64,000 nucleotides of DNA from Sanderia malayensis (Eukaryota; Cnidaria; Scyphozoa; Semaeostomeae; Pelagiidae). The stretch lies in the NCBI GenBank assembly GCA_013076295.1, contig RQOL01000699.1, positions 4,774,001-4,838,000 of the forward strand, in the 5' to 3' direction. This document shows, in pieces, positions 49,931 through 60,240 of this stretch. The notes under the pieces are model-generated. The model searched no databases. It was given only the letters and a program-made list of their open reading frames with translations, and was not told where the DNA came from. Made by a program: the position numbers and the translations under genes. The stretch's first letter is position 1; every line of letters begins with the position of its first letter.

Positions 49931-50607
49931 ATTCACTATCGAAAAATCTTAGCATAAAATCAAAACGATGAAATTTGGTTGAGAATGATGATCTTGTGGA
50001 AAAAACCGAAAAACGTTCCGTTTCCACAGGAGTGCATCTGGGGGAGTTTATTGTTGCGTTACAGCGTGTTTTTGGCATTTATAGTAGATAAGCGTTCTAT
50101 TAGCAGTTTACTATCGAAAAATCTTAGCATAAAATCAAAACGATGAAATTTGGTTGAGAATGATGATCCTGTGGAAAAAACCGAAAATCGTTCCGTTTCC
50201 ACAGGAGTGCATCTGGGGGAGTTTATTGTTGCGTTACAGCGTGTTTTTGGCATTTATAGTAGATAAGCGTTCTATTAGCAGTTTACTATCGAAAAATCTT
50301 TGCATAAAATCAAAATGATGAAATTTGGTTGAGAATGATGATCCTGTGGAAAAAACCGAAAAACGTTCCGTTTCCACAGGAGTGCATCTGGGGGAGTTTA
50401 TTGTTGCGTTACAGCGTGTTTTTGGCATTTATAGTAGATAAGCGTTCTATTAGCAGTTTACTATCGAAAAATCTTTGCATAAAATCAAAATGATGAAATT
50501 TGATTGAGAATGATGATCTTGTGGAAAAAACCGAAAAACGTTCCGTTTCCACAGGAGTTCATCTGGGGGAGTTTATTGTTGCGTTACAGCGTGTTTTTGG
50601 CATTTGT
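49931..50607. repeat. 175 bp tandem repeat, ~3.8 copies, between convergent transposon genes
   Basis: CTATCGAAAAATCTT recurs at about 49943, 50111, 50286 and 50461, and GTGGAAAAAACCGAAAA follows in each. The period is 175 bp and copies are about 98% alike. Each unit contains GTGGAAA and TTTCCAC facing each other around CGTTCCG, a potential hairpin. It begins about 60 bp after the KDZ stop codon. Confidence 0.95.
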
Positions 50608-52140
50608 TTTTTTGTAATTTCGATATGGTTAATGAACTTTGCAAAGGTCATTAAATTGTCATTGCGACAACCTTCTGGATTTAAAGAATCTAAGGTACAC
50701 ATCCTGTAGAAAGCAGTTGCAAGTTAGAGAGTAGAAGAAATTACTTTAGGCATAGCTACGCTTTGAAAAGGCTTCATTCTTGTACTCACCATCCTGATCT
50801 CAGAGAAAATACGAAGAGGATCCAATGCCATGCAGAGCTGAAACGGTTGAAAATAGTAATTATGAAATTGTTGTACTAAACAAATTTCAAAGCTGAATGA
50901 TGTGACAGATTAATGATTACAAAACTTCTGCTATAGCAGAGCAGATTGTAAATGAAAGTAGCTGAAACTATATACGTTATCGGCAAATTTTGCTTAATTT
51001 TTTTAAGTTGGCTTGTTTATTTGCTTGTTAACTTGTTTATGTGTCTGTTTAGATGCAAACATGTTTGTCTACTTGTTTACTTCATTGCTCGGCTATTGTT
51101 TGTTGTTTACTCATTTGCCTGTTTAAGAAATGTTTTTCTTATGTTTCTTTGTTATGTTATTCCCTTGGTGTGTTTAATCTCGTAACGAATGCTTCCTGTA
51201 TTTAGCTATCTTGAGAATAACTGAGTATTATAAAAGCGCAGACAAATGTGCGATTTGTCAGAAGTGCTTTCAGGGCACACCAAGCTATACATGGCTTGCT
51301 ATGTAGTTGCTGGTTAGGAAAATTTTCGGTAAGTCTGTGTTTTTTATGGATATTTGATAAATTTATGTAGATTTTTATGCGAGTAAAAACTGTATTTGAT
51401 CAGGTTGAATATTGAATAATTTTATTGATTGCAGTTAATCGATGAACCAGAATCGCATTAACAAAGCCCTGTTCATTGTGGCAACTACATACTCATATAG
51501 TTTCACAGCAACAGGACATTGTCGCTTACCTGGAAGCATAAGGAAAGATTACTAGCTCGTGTGCAAGAATATCGTCTCTTGGAAATATTTTATGGTGAGG
51601 TTTGCGGCCTTCTACGATGTCGTTTGAATGGTGAGTATCAGCAACAAATACATTTGATTCTTGACATGTAGTATTTTGTAGTATGCTAAGATAAAAAACA
51701 TGAATAGTCAGTTGACTGTAAGATGTCAATGCAAGAAAACCAAAATTTTTGAGGGGTGGTAAAGCATAAGTTCTATCCTACTTGAAACTATTAAGTTGAA
51801 AGTTCATAGATAACAATATCGTTGGGATGGAAAAAAGCATTAGCTAATTATCAACGTAAAAAAGGTCTCCAACCGTATATAAAAATTGATGACGGATGAT
51901 GTTAACCCAAAGGAATGAAGACAGAAGACGTCGAACATCGATAGTATCACTACCGACTGTGACGATGTAGGCTTTGCAACTGCTTCTGGCCAGTTTAGAA
52001 TGCTGTTTTGGAGAAAATATTGAAAATCCAAGTTAAACCGGCGGAAAATCTCTGTGATAGTTAGTATCATGAAAATAACAGAATTTTACATTATAAAGAC
52101 AGGAAACTAACTGCAAATCCGGATTAGCTACATTGTATAG
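50608..52140. other. Non-coding DNA between the KDZ and OTU genes
   Basis: No supported exon. It should include the 3' UTR of the OTU gene. Near 51520-51610 there is a weak coding-like stretch with no recognisable domain. Confidence 0.4.
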
Positions 52141-55100
52141 TCACCTAAAGGTATCATCGAAGTGAATAGCGATTGCGTTTATATCATTTTTTATGGCATC
52201 TTTAGTAGCCTCGTCAATACAGCAAATGAAACTTTTTCTGTTTGCATTGACTCCACTGCAAACTGCATGGTAACAGAGTTTGCACCTTTTGCAAAAGACC
52301 CACTCCTCTTTTTCACCAACTAATGCATGACAGCCAAGCTTCTTTGATGCTGCACACATTCTCTCCTTTACGCTTGCTTTCAATGAAGGAGCAGACGCTC
52401 TCTTTCCTGAAAAATGGTTTTCGGCACAACGGTTAATGAAATAACGGAATGCTGTTCATGAAGCAAGTATTTGAAAACGTTTACAATAAATCATATATCT
52501 CACCGACTTTCCAAACGAGTGGTATGTAATGATTTGGGAAAGGGCTTTTGCCAACAGACACAAACATGACATTTATTGGCTCATTCAACTGGGAACAGCA
52601 ACATAAGCAAGGAATCATTAATCCATGAAAAAATTCATTAAAAGAACAGTGCGTATTAATACTTCGGCCAAGTACTGTTGCCAAAAACCTCACGTGTAGA
52701 AGACCTGAAATCATGATAGTAGAAAGTAGAATCAACACAGTAACAGTAGTTAGCCTAACGACAAATACACACAACTGAACATAGCTAGCTTCCATTTTAT
52801 GCTTACCAGAAAAGCTCTTTTCTTTGGTAATTTCCATTATTTCCGACTGTATTGTGTACTTCAGAACATCAGAGGCTGTTGCACGCGAAAAAGATGGTCT
52901 ATTTTCGTACACACCAGGAGTTGACATTGAGTATAACATTTGCAATGCACAATCTCGAGTCAGAAATCGCTCACGATACTGACAAAAAAAATATTTCTAA
53001 TCAAAAACGAAGAAATTGCTAATGACTTCACCAGACTTGGTGATTGTTATTTGTAAATGAAAATGGCTGCCATTTATTTTACACACTTTGGTATGTGACA
53101 AATATTAATAAACTTCTCACCAGAGGTAGAGCTTACCTCTTCAACATAGTGTCTCCAATGCCGAATACCCTCGGCAGCAGCAACTAGTCGTAGTATGGGA
53201 GAAACGACTTCTGTTCCAAACAGCAACTTTCCCACCGAATTAAATAGACAGTCTCCATTTCCGGTAGCCGTCAGTGGTGCTAAACCATATGGAATGAGTG
53301 CATCTTTTTCAAATCTAGCATGAAGGATAATAATAAGACTATGGCAACTTCAACTACATAGTTAAAAGGAATCAACCATGGCAACGAAAATTTTAAGTAC
53401 CTTAAATTGGCAATTAGCAAATGGGTTTACCTTTTATCAATAACTTTCTCACGATTCGGCATTGTTCTTAGTGTGAACTCGTCAGTATGCCCAGATAAAA
53501 ATACCCTGCATCGCCGTAAAAAGGACTCATCCACTTCTCCCATTTTGTCAACAAAATCAGCCCAACCATTGCTCTGCACTGAATTTAAATACTCTTTCGC
53601 TTGTAATACCTAAATAACAGAAGAAATAATACCCTTCCTAATCCAGTGTAATAAAGTACGAATTTTGCAAATATATTCTCTTTTTATTCCACAGCTATTG
53701 CGACAAATATCTTAATTAGATACTGAAAATCAGTAATATATAATGTAGTAGCTACTGACTAGTTGGCTGGCTTGCTCACGCGGTATTGTGTTCGGAGATT
53801 CAGCCGGAAATGTTGCCGCTTTCTTTAGGTGGGTGATTTTCTGCATATTTAAAAGAATATATACGCTCAAATATGCATATGAGTAGAGAAAGATAATCCG
53901 GCTCTTTTGCAATAACCTCTACTGCCGTGAGTAGAGTAGGTAGCTACAGGCAGCTAGTTTGTTCGATAAATTAATTCACTTTTTGTCTACCTCGACTGTC
54001 AAAAGTTGATTTAGAATTGATGTGATTCTTCACTTGATTGAGTGCATGCTTGCATGCTCGACTGAACGTTCAATTTCAGAACGCTTTTGTTTTAAAACAA
54101 AAGACATTGCGTTTAAATGCTACGTTGCATTGTTTCATTTGTTTGTGTTTAAATTAGTTTTAGTTGATTTATTCGCTTAGAAATTCAGTGTTGGGTAAAG
54201 CCTTATCATGGAAGGTTGTTGAATTTATAAAGTTCATAACAAGAATTAAAGGGCAAGTAAAATAAATCATGAACTGTGTTCTTTACTGTTTCTTGTAGAC
54301 ATGGAGGAGACAAGTTTGTAATTTCCGGGGGATCTTCATCCTAAAAATGAATAGCAACAAAATACAACATTGTTCGTCTCACTCCATGAAAAATAAAGTA
54401 ATGTAATCATTCAATTGTACATGTCTAAAATTTCCTACCATAAAACTTTCTTTTGAATATCTACTTTCTTTTGGGTCAGTTGTTTCGATATCAAATGGCT
54501 GCAAAAAAGAATTCAATTGCGATAAATGTAAACAAAGTAAAGAACAACTCACTCCCATTGGTCGCTTGTTTATTTGCAGAGGACAATTAACATATACTTG
54601 GAGTTTTATACCTCTTCAGTGGGCAAAGAAGGAGCGCTTGTTGGAGATAAACAAACTTCTGGATTTTCTTTTGATAACTAGAACGTTTGAATTGAAAGTG
54701 TTAATTCTGGTGCAACTTTTATATTTATGCAAAAGTGATAAAAATCCTTGCAAAAAAGCGTGTGGAATAGAAAAACTAAGGTTCTAGAAATAAAAACTGT
54801 AATGATCTAGAAATTCAAATAATTTGAGGATGGCCAAGAAATTTACATCAACTTCTTCTTGTGTTTCATCTGACATTGCTTGATCCACTTTGCTTGAAGG
54901 CTGAACAAAAAAATGGAACAAGGTTCAATCTGGATACAGCTTCATTGAGCACTTGGAAGTAATGGCGTAAGGTTAGGAAATCGTAATATGATTTTGAGAG
55001 AAATTTCGAGATATGTAGGATTTATTGTAATCTATGTAATACTTACTTTACCGCTGTGCGAGATATTGTTACAGCGTCTTAAAAGGAAAATTTAATGGAA

Positions 55101-57571
55101 TCAGGAGGGTGAATGGATTCATAGCATAAAACTAAACGAATAGCTACTCAGATGGAGTCATTAAATTTACACTGTAAAGAATGTACTTGTCAATGATGTC
55201 TCTCCGCATTGCTTCGCTTAGAACCTTAATCTGGTCCACTTCAAGTACTGGCTTGTCTATGGAAAAAAAATGTCTTGATTCATTTTCAAAGTATGAGAAA
55301 AAAGTAATCCGTAATCTACAATACGTGTGCAAAAACTAGAAATTGAGCACAATATGTATGAATCTTTGCATTATGAAGTACTATTATTTAACGCCGTGAT
55401 CACTCATTATTTACAGTGTATCTAAGTAAAGTGCTTAAAATTTGTCCACTATAAGAAGCGTCTTGCCTTCTGTAGCATCGCGTTCTCGAATATTTGGTGA
55501 GGAAAAAGGCACTTCAGCTGGCCACCATTCTGGCTTATTCTCTTTCTCGTGAGTTATTCCCCAGAACCTAGACACTCTTTTGCCACCTGTCGTGTAGTTG
55601 ACAACAAGCCAACGAAGGTCATCCATAAGGATATGAGGTACCCCTTTTTCTGCAATACAGAGGAATCAAATTCATTTTCTTTCATTCACTTTGTTCACAT
55701 ACGTTTTTCATATGAATAGCCTTGTACTCATGCATCAGATAAATAAGTGGTTACTAACTGTTTAGTTTCAATAATGAGTATGACATTATAGAAGCGAGAT
55801 ACATAAAACTGAAAGTTTGATCATATTGCTGCAGAAATTATTACCAACCAATCAGAGTTTTGTATAAATCATCATCGACATATTTCTCACTAATTGTCGT
55901 CTGTGTCTGTTGGTGGGCTTCATTGTGGCTTATGGCACTGTTAATCAGATTGTGAACCTCTTTTGACGTTCTAAAGGCTTCTTCTAGCTTTGCATTTCCT
56001 ATAATCAAGAATAACTGTCTATGACATAACAAGTCTCATCTTGTTTGAGCTCAATAGTGAAATCATGACTGTCTCATTATGAAATTCAGAGCACATATAG
56101 ACATGTGGGATTATCATATGTAGCCACAACTTTTAGAAAAGAAATATTACTAGTTATAATTGTTTTTATATCACTATAGTTTACAATGTAGATTTTTGCA
56201 TTTTTTACAGGCAATACATTATTGCTGTTTCCCGACACAATACAAACTGATTCACACTTTTCTGACTGGTGCAACTCGTTCCAGGTATGGGTTTATATTT
56301 TTGTCCAGTTTTTGTCTCGGTCTTTTTGTGACGTTTCATACTCTGCAGTGTCAGATGAACAAATCATTCACAGTTCAGAAGTTTTACAATATGTATTTGG
56401 CTTTTCTTGCAAGTACACAATACATGTTTATATACTTGCAATTTTATTACTTTTTATTCGCATTCAATCTGTTTCTATGAATAGGGTAAAATCCTTTAAA
56501 TCTCCTTCACCATAGTCAGGTGAAGTTACTGCAGTTGCCTGGCAATTAGCAAGTGTTCAAGGGCTATCTTGGCCTAGAAACCTGTATTTAAGAAATAAAG
56601 GATTTAGATACAGCTCTACCTACCTACAAAATGAAATTCATTTTTCTGCTTGTAAATAAGAAGGGCTGGAAAACTTGATAGTGTGTTTTTCAACCTAAGA
56701 ACCTTGACAGATGAGAAGAGAAAATGACATCTTTAAAGAATATGCTTTTGCAAATCAATAAAACATTGTTAACAAAACAAAAGGAATACAGTTGCTCATA
56801 AATAAATTACTTATACATTAAAGTGAATTATAACAAATACAGATTATTGAATTACAGTGAACTCTTAAATTTGTAGCGGAGGAAGTCAAAATTACAATAA
56901 AATGTAAGCTCTACTGAATCCCCCTAGTTACTTACTTAGCATCTAAGGTACAAGAGTGGGCTTCATGGTGAGGGACCTAAGTGGCGAGGGGGATTGATCC
57001 AGATTGGGGGCTTTTCTAATTTCTGCTTTGAAAGGGTGGCTTATTGCATATGGAGGCTAATACAGATGATCCTAATATATTTTTATGGGAACTAAAATTT
57101 CTGAATGGTTGGGTTGAAGCAACAGCAAATCTGTCAGACATTTTTCAGCTTTCTTAACATTTATAATAAGACATTTTCCGATTAACAGACATCATTATAA
57201 TGTACATATATTATTGTACTCTAAATTACAGGACAGGACGACAGGGGTGCTGCCGGGTGCTGGGGGGACTTGCCCCGCCCCCAGCCCTACCCAACCAATA
57301 ATTTGCTAAATGATCGCAACCCAATAGCAGCACATATACAGGCTCAAAGACCGGAGCTACTTACATGGTTCTCTAAACGTTTAATTTTGCAATTATAGGT
57401 TTGCAACTTAGACCTCTTTGTCGCAACGAGCTTTGGTCTAGGCACTCGTCCTTGTGCCTGTCGTTTCCTTGGTGCACTTTCTCTCCCTGCATCATTATCC
57501 GAAACATCCGAATATTCTACAGACTCGTTGGGCTCTCTTTCATCACTCGAAGAAGAATTCTCCTTGTCCAT
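52141..57571 (-). CDS. OTU-type protease / PHD-like protein, partner gene of the KDZ element
   Basis: A multi-exon gene on the reverse strand. Exon 1 (57571-57366) begins MDKENSSSSDEREPNES, basic and acidic. Later exons near 55999-55849, 55650-55450, 55260-55175, 54905-54845, 54500-54440 and 53609-53430 have no known domain. The exon at 53316-53140 has PLTATGNGDCLFNSVGKLLF, the nucleophile motif of OTU cysteine proteases. The exon at about 52709-52502 ends FPNHYIPLVWK, the catalytic His. The last exon (about 52408-52141) has EEWVFCKRCKLCYHAVCSGV and FICC, a PHD-like zinc module, and stops at 52141. Most introns are GT-AG; one after 55460 may use GC-AG or the model may be wrong there. Convergent orientation and shared upstream motif link it to the KDZ gene. 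Exact exon joins are approximate. Confidence 0.75.
57220..57300. repeat. GC-rich insertion-like segment in the OTU gene intron
   Basis: GGGTGCTGCCGGGTGCTGGG and GCCCCGCCCCCAGCCC stand out in an AT-rich intron. It is probably a fragment of a dispersed repeat, but its ends are undefined. Confidence 0.35.
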
Positions 57572-57707
57572 CTTTTTAAATTTTCATGCAATATCACACA
57601 CAATGTTCTCCCAAAACCAGAAAGGTTGCTATCCCCAACAGAACAATTTCACAACAAGCTAAACACAGGGATAAAAAGGACAAACATTATTGGTGACTCA
57701 TCATTTT

Positions 57708-57750
57708 TTCCACAGCTGTGGAACATCGTTTTCCAGTATATGAAATACCT
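57708..57750 (-). promoter_or_regulatory. Palindromic motif upstream of the OTU gene
   Basis: On the reverse strand, AGGTATTT (57750-57743), 19 bases, then TTCCACAGCTGTGGAA (57723-57708), the mirror image of the motif at 44237-44279. It lies about 140 bp before the OTU gene start. The same bases could also serve as a plus-strand splice acceptor (TTTTTTCCACAG). Confidence 0.45.
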
Positions 57751-58192
57751 GGTGAATCAGTTGAGTTTCCCTTCTGCCTTTCTCTCCCTATTCTGTGCTT
57801 GAAGATACGTGATGCACGTACCGTACAGTATTTGTTGGCAAAGATAAAGTACAAAGGAAGGTTAGGGAGGCACTGTTTGCTGAAGATGGTTATTTCTATA
57901 TGGGGGGATTTAATCAACCATGTGCAAGAATACGTGTCATGTGAAGTAACAAATGTTGTTACGGTTAGTTTCAATGGCCTAAAGTTGACTCTTTCCGTAT
58001 GTTTTTCTTGTAAAAACTTACTTCTCACAAGGGCCTATTTTTGTAAACAATGAAGACTGCGATGACAAAGTGTGTTGTATACATCTAATTTTTCATAAAG
58101 ATGACGTTATGCATTTTTCGACCGATGAACTTATGAATTCTTTTGTAAATAAAAATGCTCTTAGAAAGAATACGTTTTGGGTATCCAAGTAG
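57716..58192 (+). pseudogene. Coding-like fragment, unknown family
   Basis: After an acceptor-like TTTTTTCCACAG, the frame reads EHRFPVYEIPGESVEFPFCL, ICLKIRDARTVQYLLAKIKY-like text and later LINHVQEYVSCEVTNVVTVS. A second frame resumes with GPIFVNNEDCDDKVCCIHLI and MHFSTDELMNSFVNKNALRK, then stops near 58190. A GTATGT donor near 57990 and an AAG acceptor near 58027 leave the frames out of register by my reading, so there may be a frameshift. I recognise no family. It may be a third gene or relic beside the KDZ element. Confidence 0.4.
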
Positions 58193-58821
58193 AAAGGTTA
58201 CTGCTTAAACTGATATTACTTGTTTTTTTTTGTTTCCCGTATCATAAGAAACCCAGAATGAAGTTTCCAAAAAAATTCCACTTGCGCCCCCCCTGGAGAA
58301 AATATAACTCTACGCTTATGTTCCAGATCAAAATAATAAATTTGTAATTTCATATTCTTAAAATATAGATCTCCACGGTGTGGTCATAAATTTTTGGCCG
58401 CTCTACTTTATTTCTTTCCTACAAAAATTTAAGTCTGAAAACGACTCAGCCACGAAAAAAGTGCTTAACCTGAATTCTGTAACAGTGTGCTGCTACGGAA
58501 TGGACATCAACAATAAGCTTCGCCTTTTTCTCAAAAATTCTTGGTGGGGCATCTAGTGTGAACTATTGCTAGTTTACTTTGATGATTAGAAACAGGTCGG
58601 CTCATTATGGCATTGAAATTTGAAAGGCTTGTGATGAGTTTGCAGCTGTGGGGAGGAATTACAAAATTTCCATGTAGTGGCTGCTCAGTGTGCTCAGTGG
58701 CGGCGGGCGTAGGCCGTGCAATGTTAAAACAGTACGGGATTTCAATAGGATCAAAAACACGATCACAAATATTTTGACAGGACCTGAAAATTGTTAGATT
58801 TATACATGAAACTGGGAAAAT

Positions 58822-59026
58822 ATGCCAAATCGATGTGTTTTGCTATGCCGTGAATACACCGGATAAATCAAGATTTGTGGAGCTTCACAGGATTCAGCTT
58901 TATCAGGACGTTCGCCCTGAAGCTGTAACGAGAAGGAAGTGGATAGATTTCATCAATTCGCAACGACGGACGAAATGTTCGCAGTTAGAAAATGCCAACA
59001 TGCAACCATCAATTTCGGTGCAATAA
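58822..59026 (+). pseudogene. Frameshifted THAP-domain fragment
   Basis: ATGCCAAATCGATGTGTTT gives MPNRCV, then one frame later CYAVNTPDKSRFVELHRIQL and RPEAVTRRKWIDFINSQRR. The C..., HRIP-like and RRKW spacing match the THAP zinc-finger start. One extra base near 58840 breaks the frame, and the expected C-terminal Cys-x2-His pair is not found. Confidence 0.65.
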
Positions 59027-59427
59027 CGAAATTCATGTGTAGTAATAAGGAATTGTGTTGCATCTACACTTGCTGTATCTAATGAAAATCGAATCATTTC
59101 AAGTTTCTCGCTCACATCTCTTTCATAGCTTTCAGCGAAAGAGTTCTCAGCCAAATAGGATCAAATGCATCAGGTTCTCTCTCATCAGATCTAATGTATC
59201 ATCGGTCTGGTTTGGTTTACTCTACGATACGATCCTATCCCCTCGCCATCTTCGCATTCCTCGGCACTGCAATCCCTACTGTCATGAACTACTATCCGAC
59301 TAAAAATGTTTAATTTATGGAAACTTTCTATTCAATTCTGATCACCAAAATTGCACAAATACCCACGAATACACATAACAAGACAAGACAGCGCGAACAA
59401 CATTATCCTGAATGTAGGCCTACGCCC

Positions 59428-59495
59428 GCCGCCACCAATGAGGTATATAGAAAATTTGAAAGTTGAAGTTTTCTATATACCTCATTGGCCGCCAC
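59428..59495. mobile_element. 52 bp hairpin element with 8 bp target duplication
   Basis: CAATGAGGTATATAGAAAA (59436-59454) is perfectly mirrored at 59469-59487, with a 14-base loop. GCCGCCAC lies directly on both sides (59428-59435 and 59488-59495). Removing 59436-59487 and one GCCGCCAC copy restores the terminal repeat of the THAP element, so this is an insertion. Confidence 0.85.
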
Positions 59496-59496
59496 T

Positions 59497-59715
59497 GAGC
59501 ACACTGAGTCCACTATGATGTCATAGTGGACTCGACCCAGTCCTAAAAGTGAGACACGAAAGTGTGAACGCAATCTCTCGTAACTCAACAATCACTCATC
59601 AGATCAAAAAAATATAAACGGTATCGGAATCAGCGCATTCGATTCTATACTTTTAGCCGATAAAAAAAAAGCCGTAGGGGCACTTCAAGGTTAGAAAGGG
59701 GGCTAATTCGAAAAA
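59497..59715 (-). repeat. Dispersed repeat, copy B
   Basis: The reverse complement starts CCTACGGCTTTTTTTT-like text and ends TCTCACTTTTAGGACTGGGT with the palindrome GTCCACTATGATGTCATAGT. It matches copy A at 40930-41150 at both ends. Confidence 0.7.
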
Positions 59716-59719
59716 CTTA

Positions 59720-60240
59720 GTCATGTGCGACGGTCCAACAATTCAATTCAACCATGGAATATGTGAGCAGTGAAAAATTTGTGATGATAAGAAAAGAAAT
59801 TTAAAATCATTCAAAAGCAATATAGCAATAGAACTAATGTTCATGAGTCTGGTAGTGACCCTGACCTTGTCCAGACCACCTCCTTTCCTCCTTCACATTT
59901 CTCCATCTCTATAATGGCCCCATCACTTGTCACTCTTGGCTCCAAGCTCATTTCTATTCTCAAAACACAAACCTTTCTTTATGCAGGGTTAGATCATTTA
60001 AAAATGAAAAAAAAAACATGGCCAAAAAGAGAGACTGGGATATGGGAGCAATGACAAGCTTGCAATGATAAGAGATTTAAAATCATTCATAATGGTTTCA
60101 AGTCTTTTGGTCTTTCTTGAAAGTATGAATTTGGTTTGATGCTTGATTGATAGCTAGAAGAGCAATCAATAGAAACCTTATAACAAATATCAATAAATGC
60201 AATGCAAATCATAAAATTATAATTGATGGAAACAGTTCAA
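59720..60240. other. Intergenic, probable 4EHP 3' UTR
   Basis: AT-rich DNA directly downstream (reverse strand) of the 4EHP stop. No other exon is supported. Confidence 0.45.

Larger units (their letters stand above)
58684..59513 (+). mobile_element. Decayed THAP-domain DNA transposon (P-like), ~0.8 kb
   Basis: Left end CTCAGTGTGCTCAGTGGCGG continues into CGGGCGTAGGCC (to about 58714). The right end carries the reverse complement, split by a small insertion (59416-59435 and 59488-59512). Inside lies a THAP-domain remnant at 58822-59026. P-type transposases carry THAP domains and leave 8 bp duplications, but I see no clear duplication here, so the superfamily is inferred. Only the N-terminal DNA-binding part of a transposase remains. 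Confidence 0.6.

Noticed and set aside
49931..50607. Two identical 64-residue reverse-strand ORFs as genes
   Set aside because: They come from the 175 bp tandem unit and have no domain or splice context.
44264..57723. Shared palindrome as definite terminal inverted repeat
   Set aside because: It is not at an identifiable border, no target duplication was found, and the right copy also looks like a splice acceptor; kept only as a candidate.
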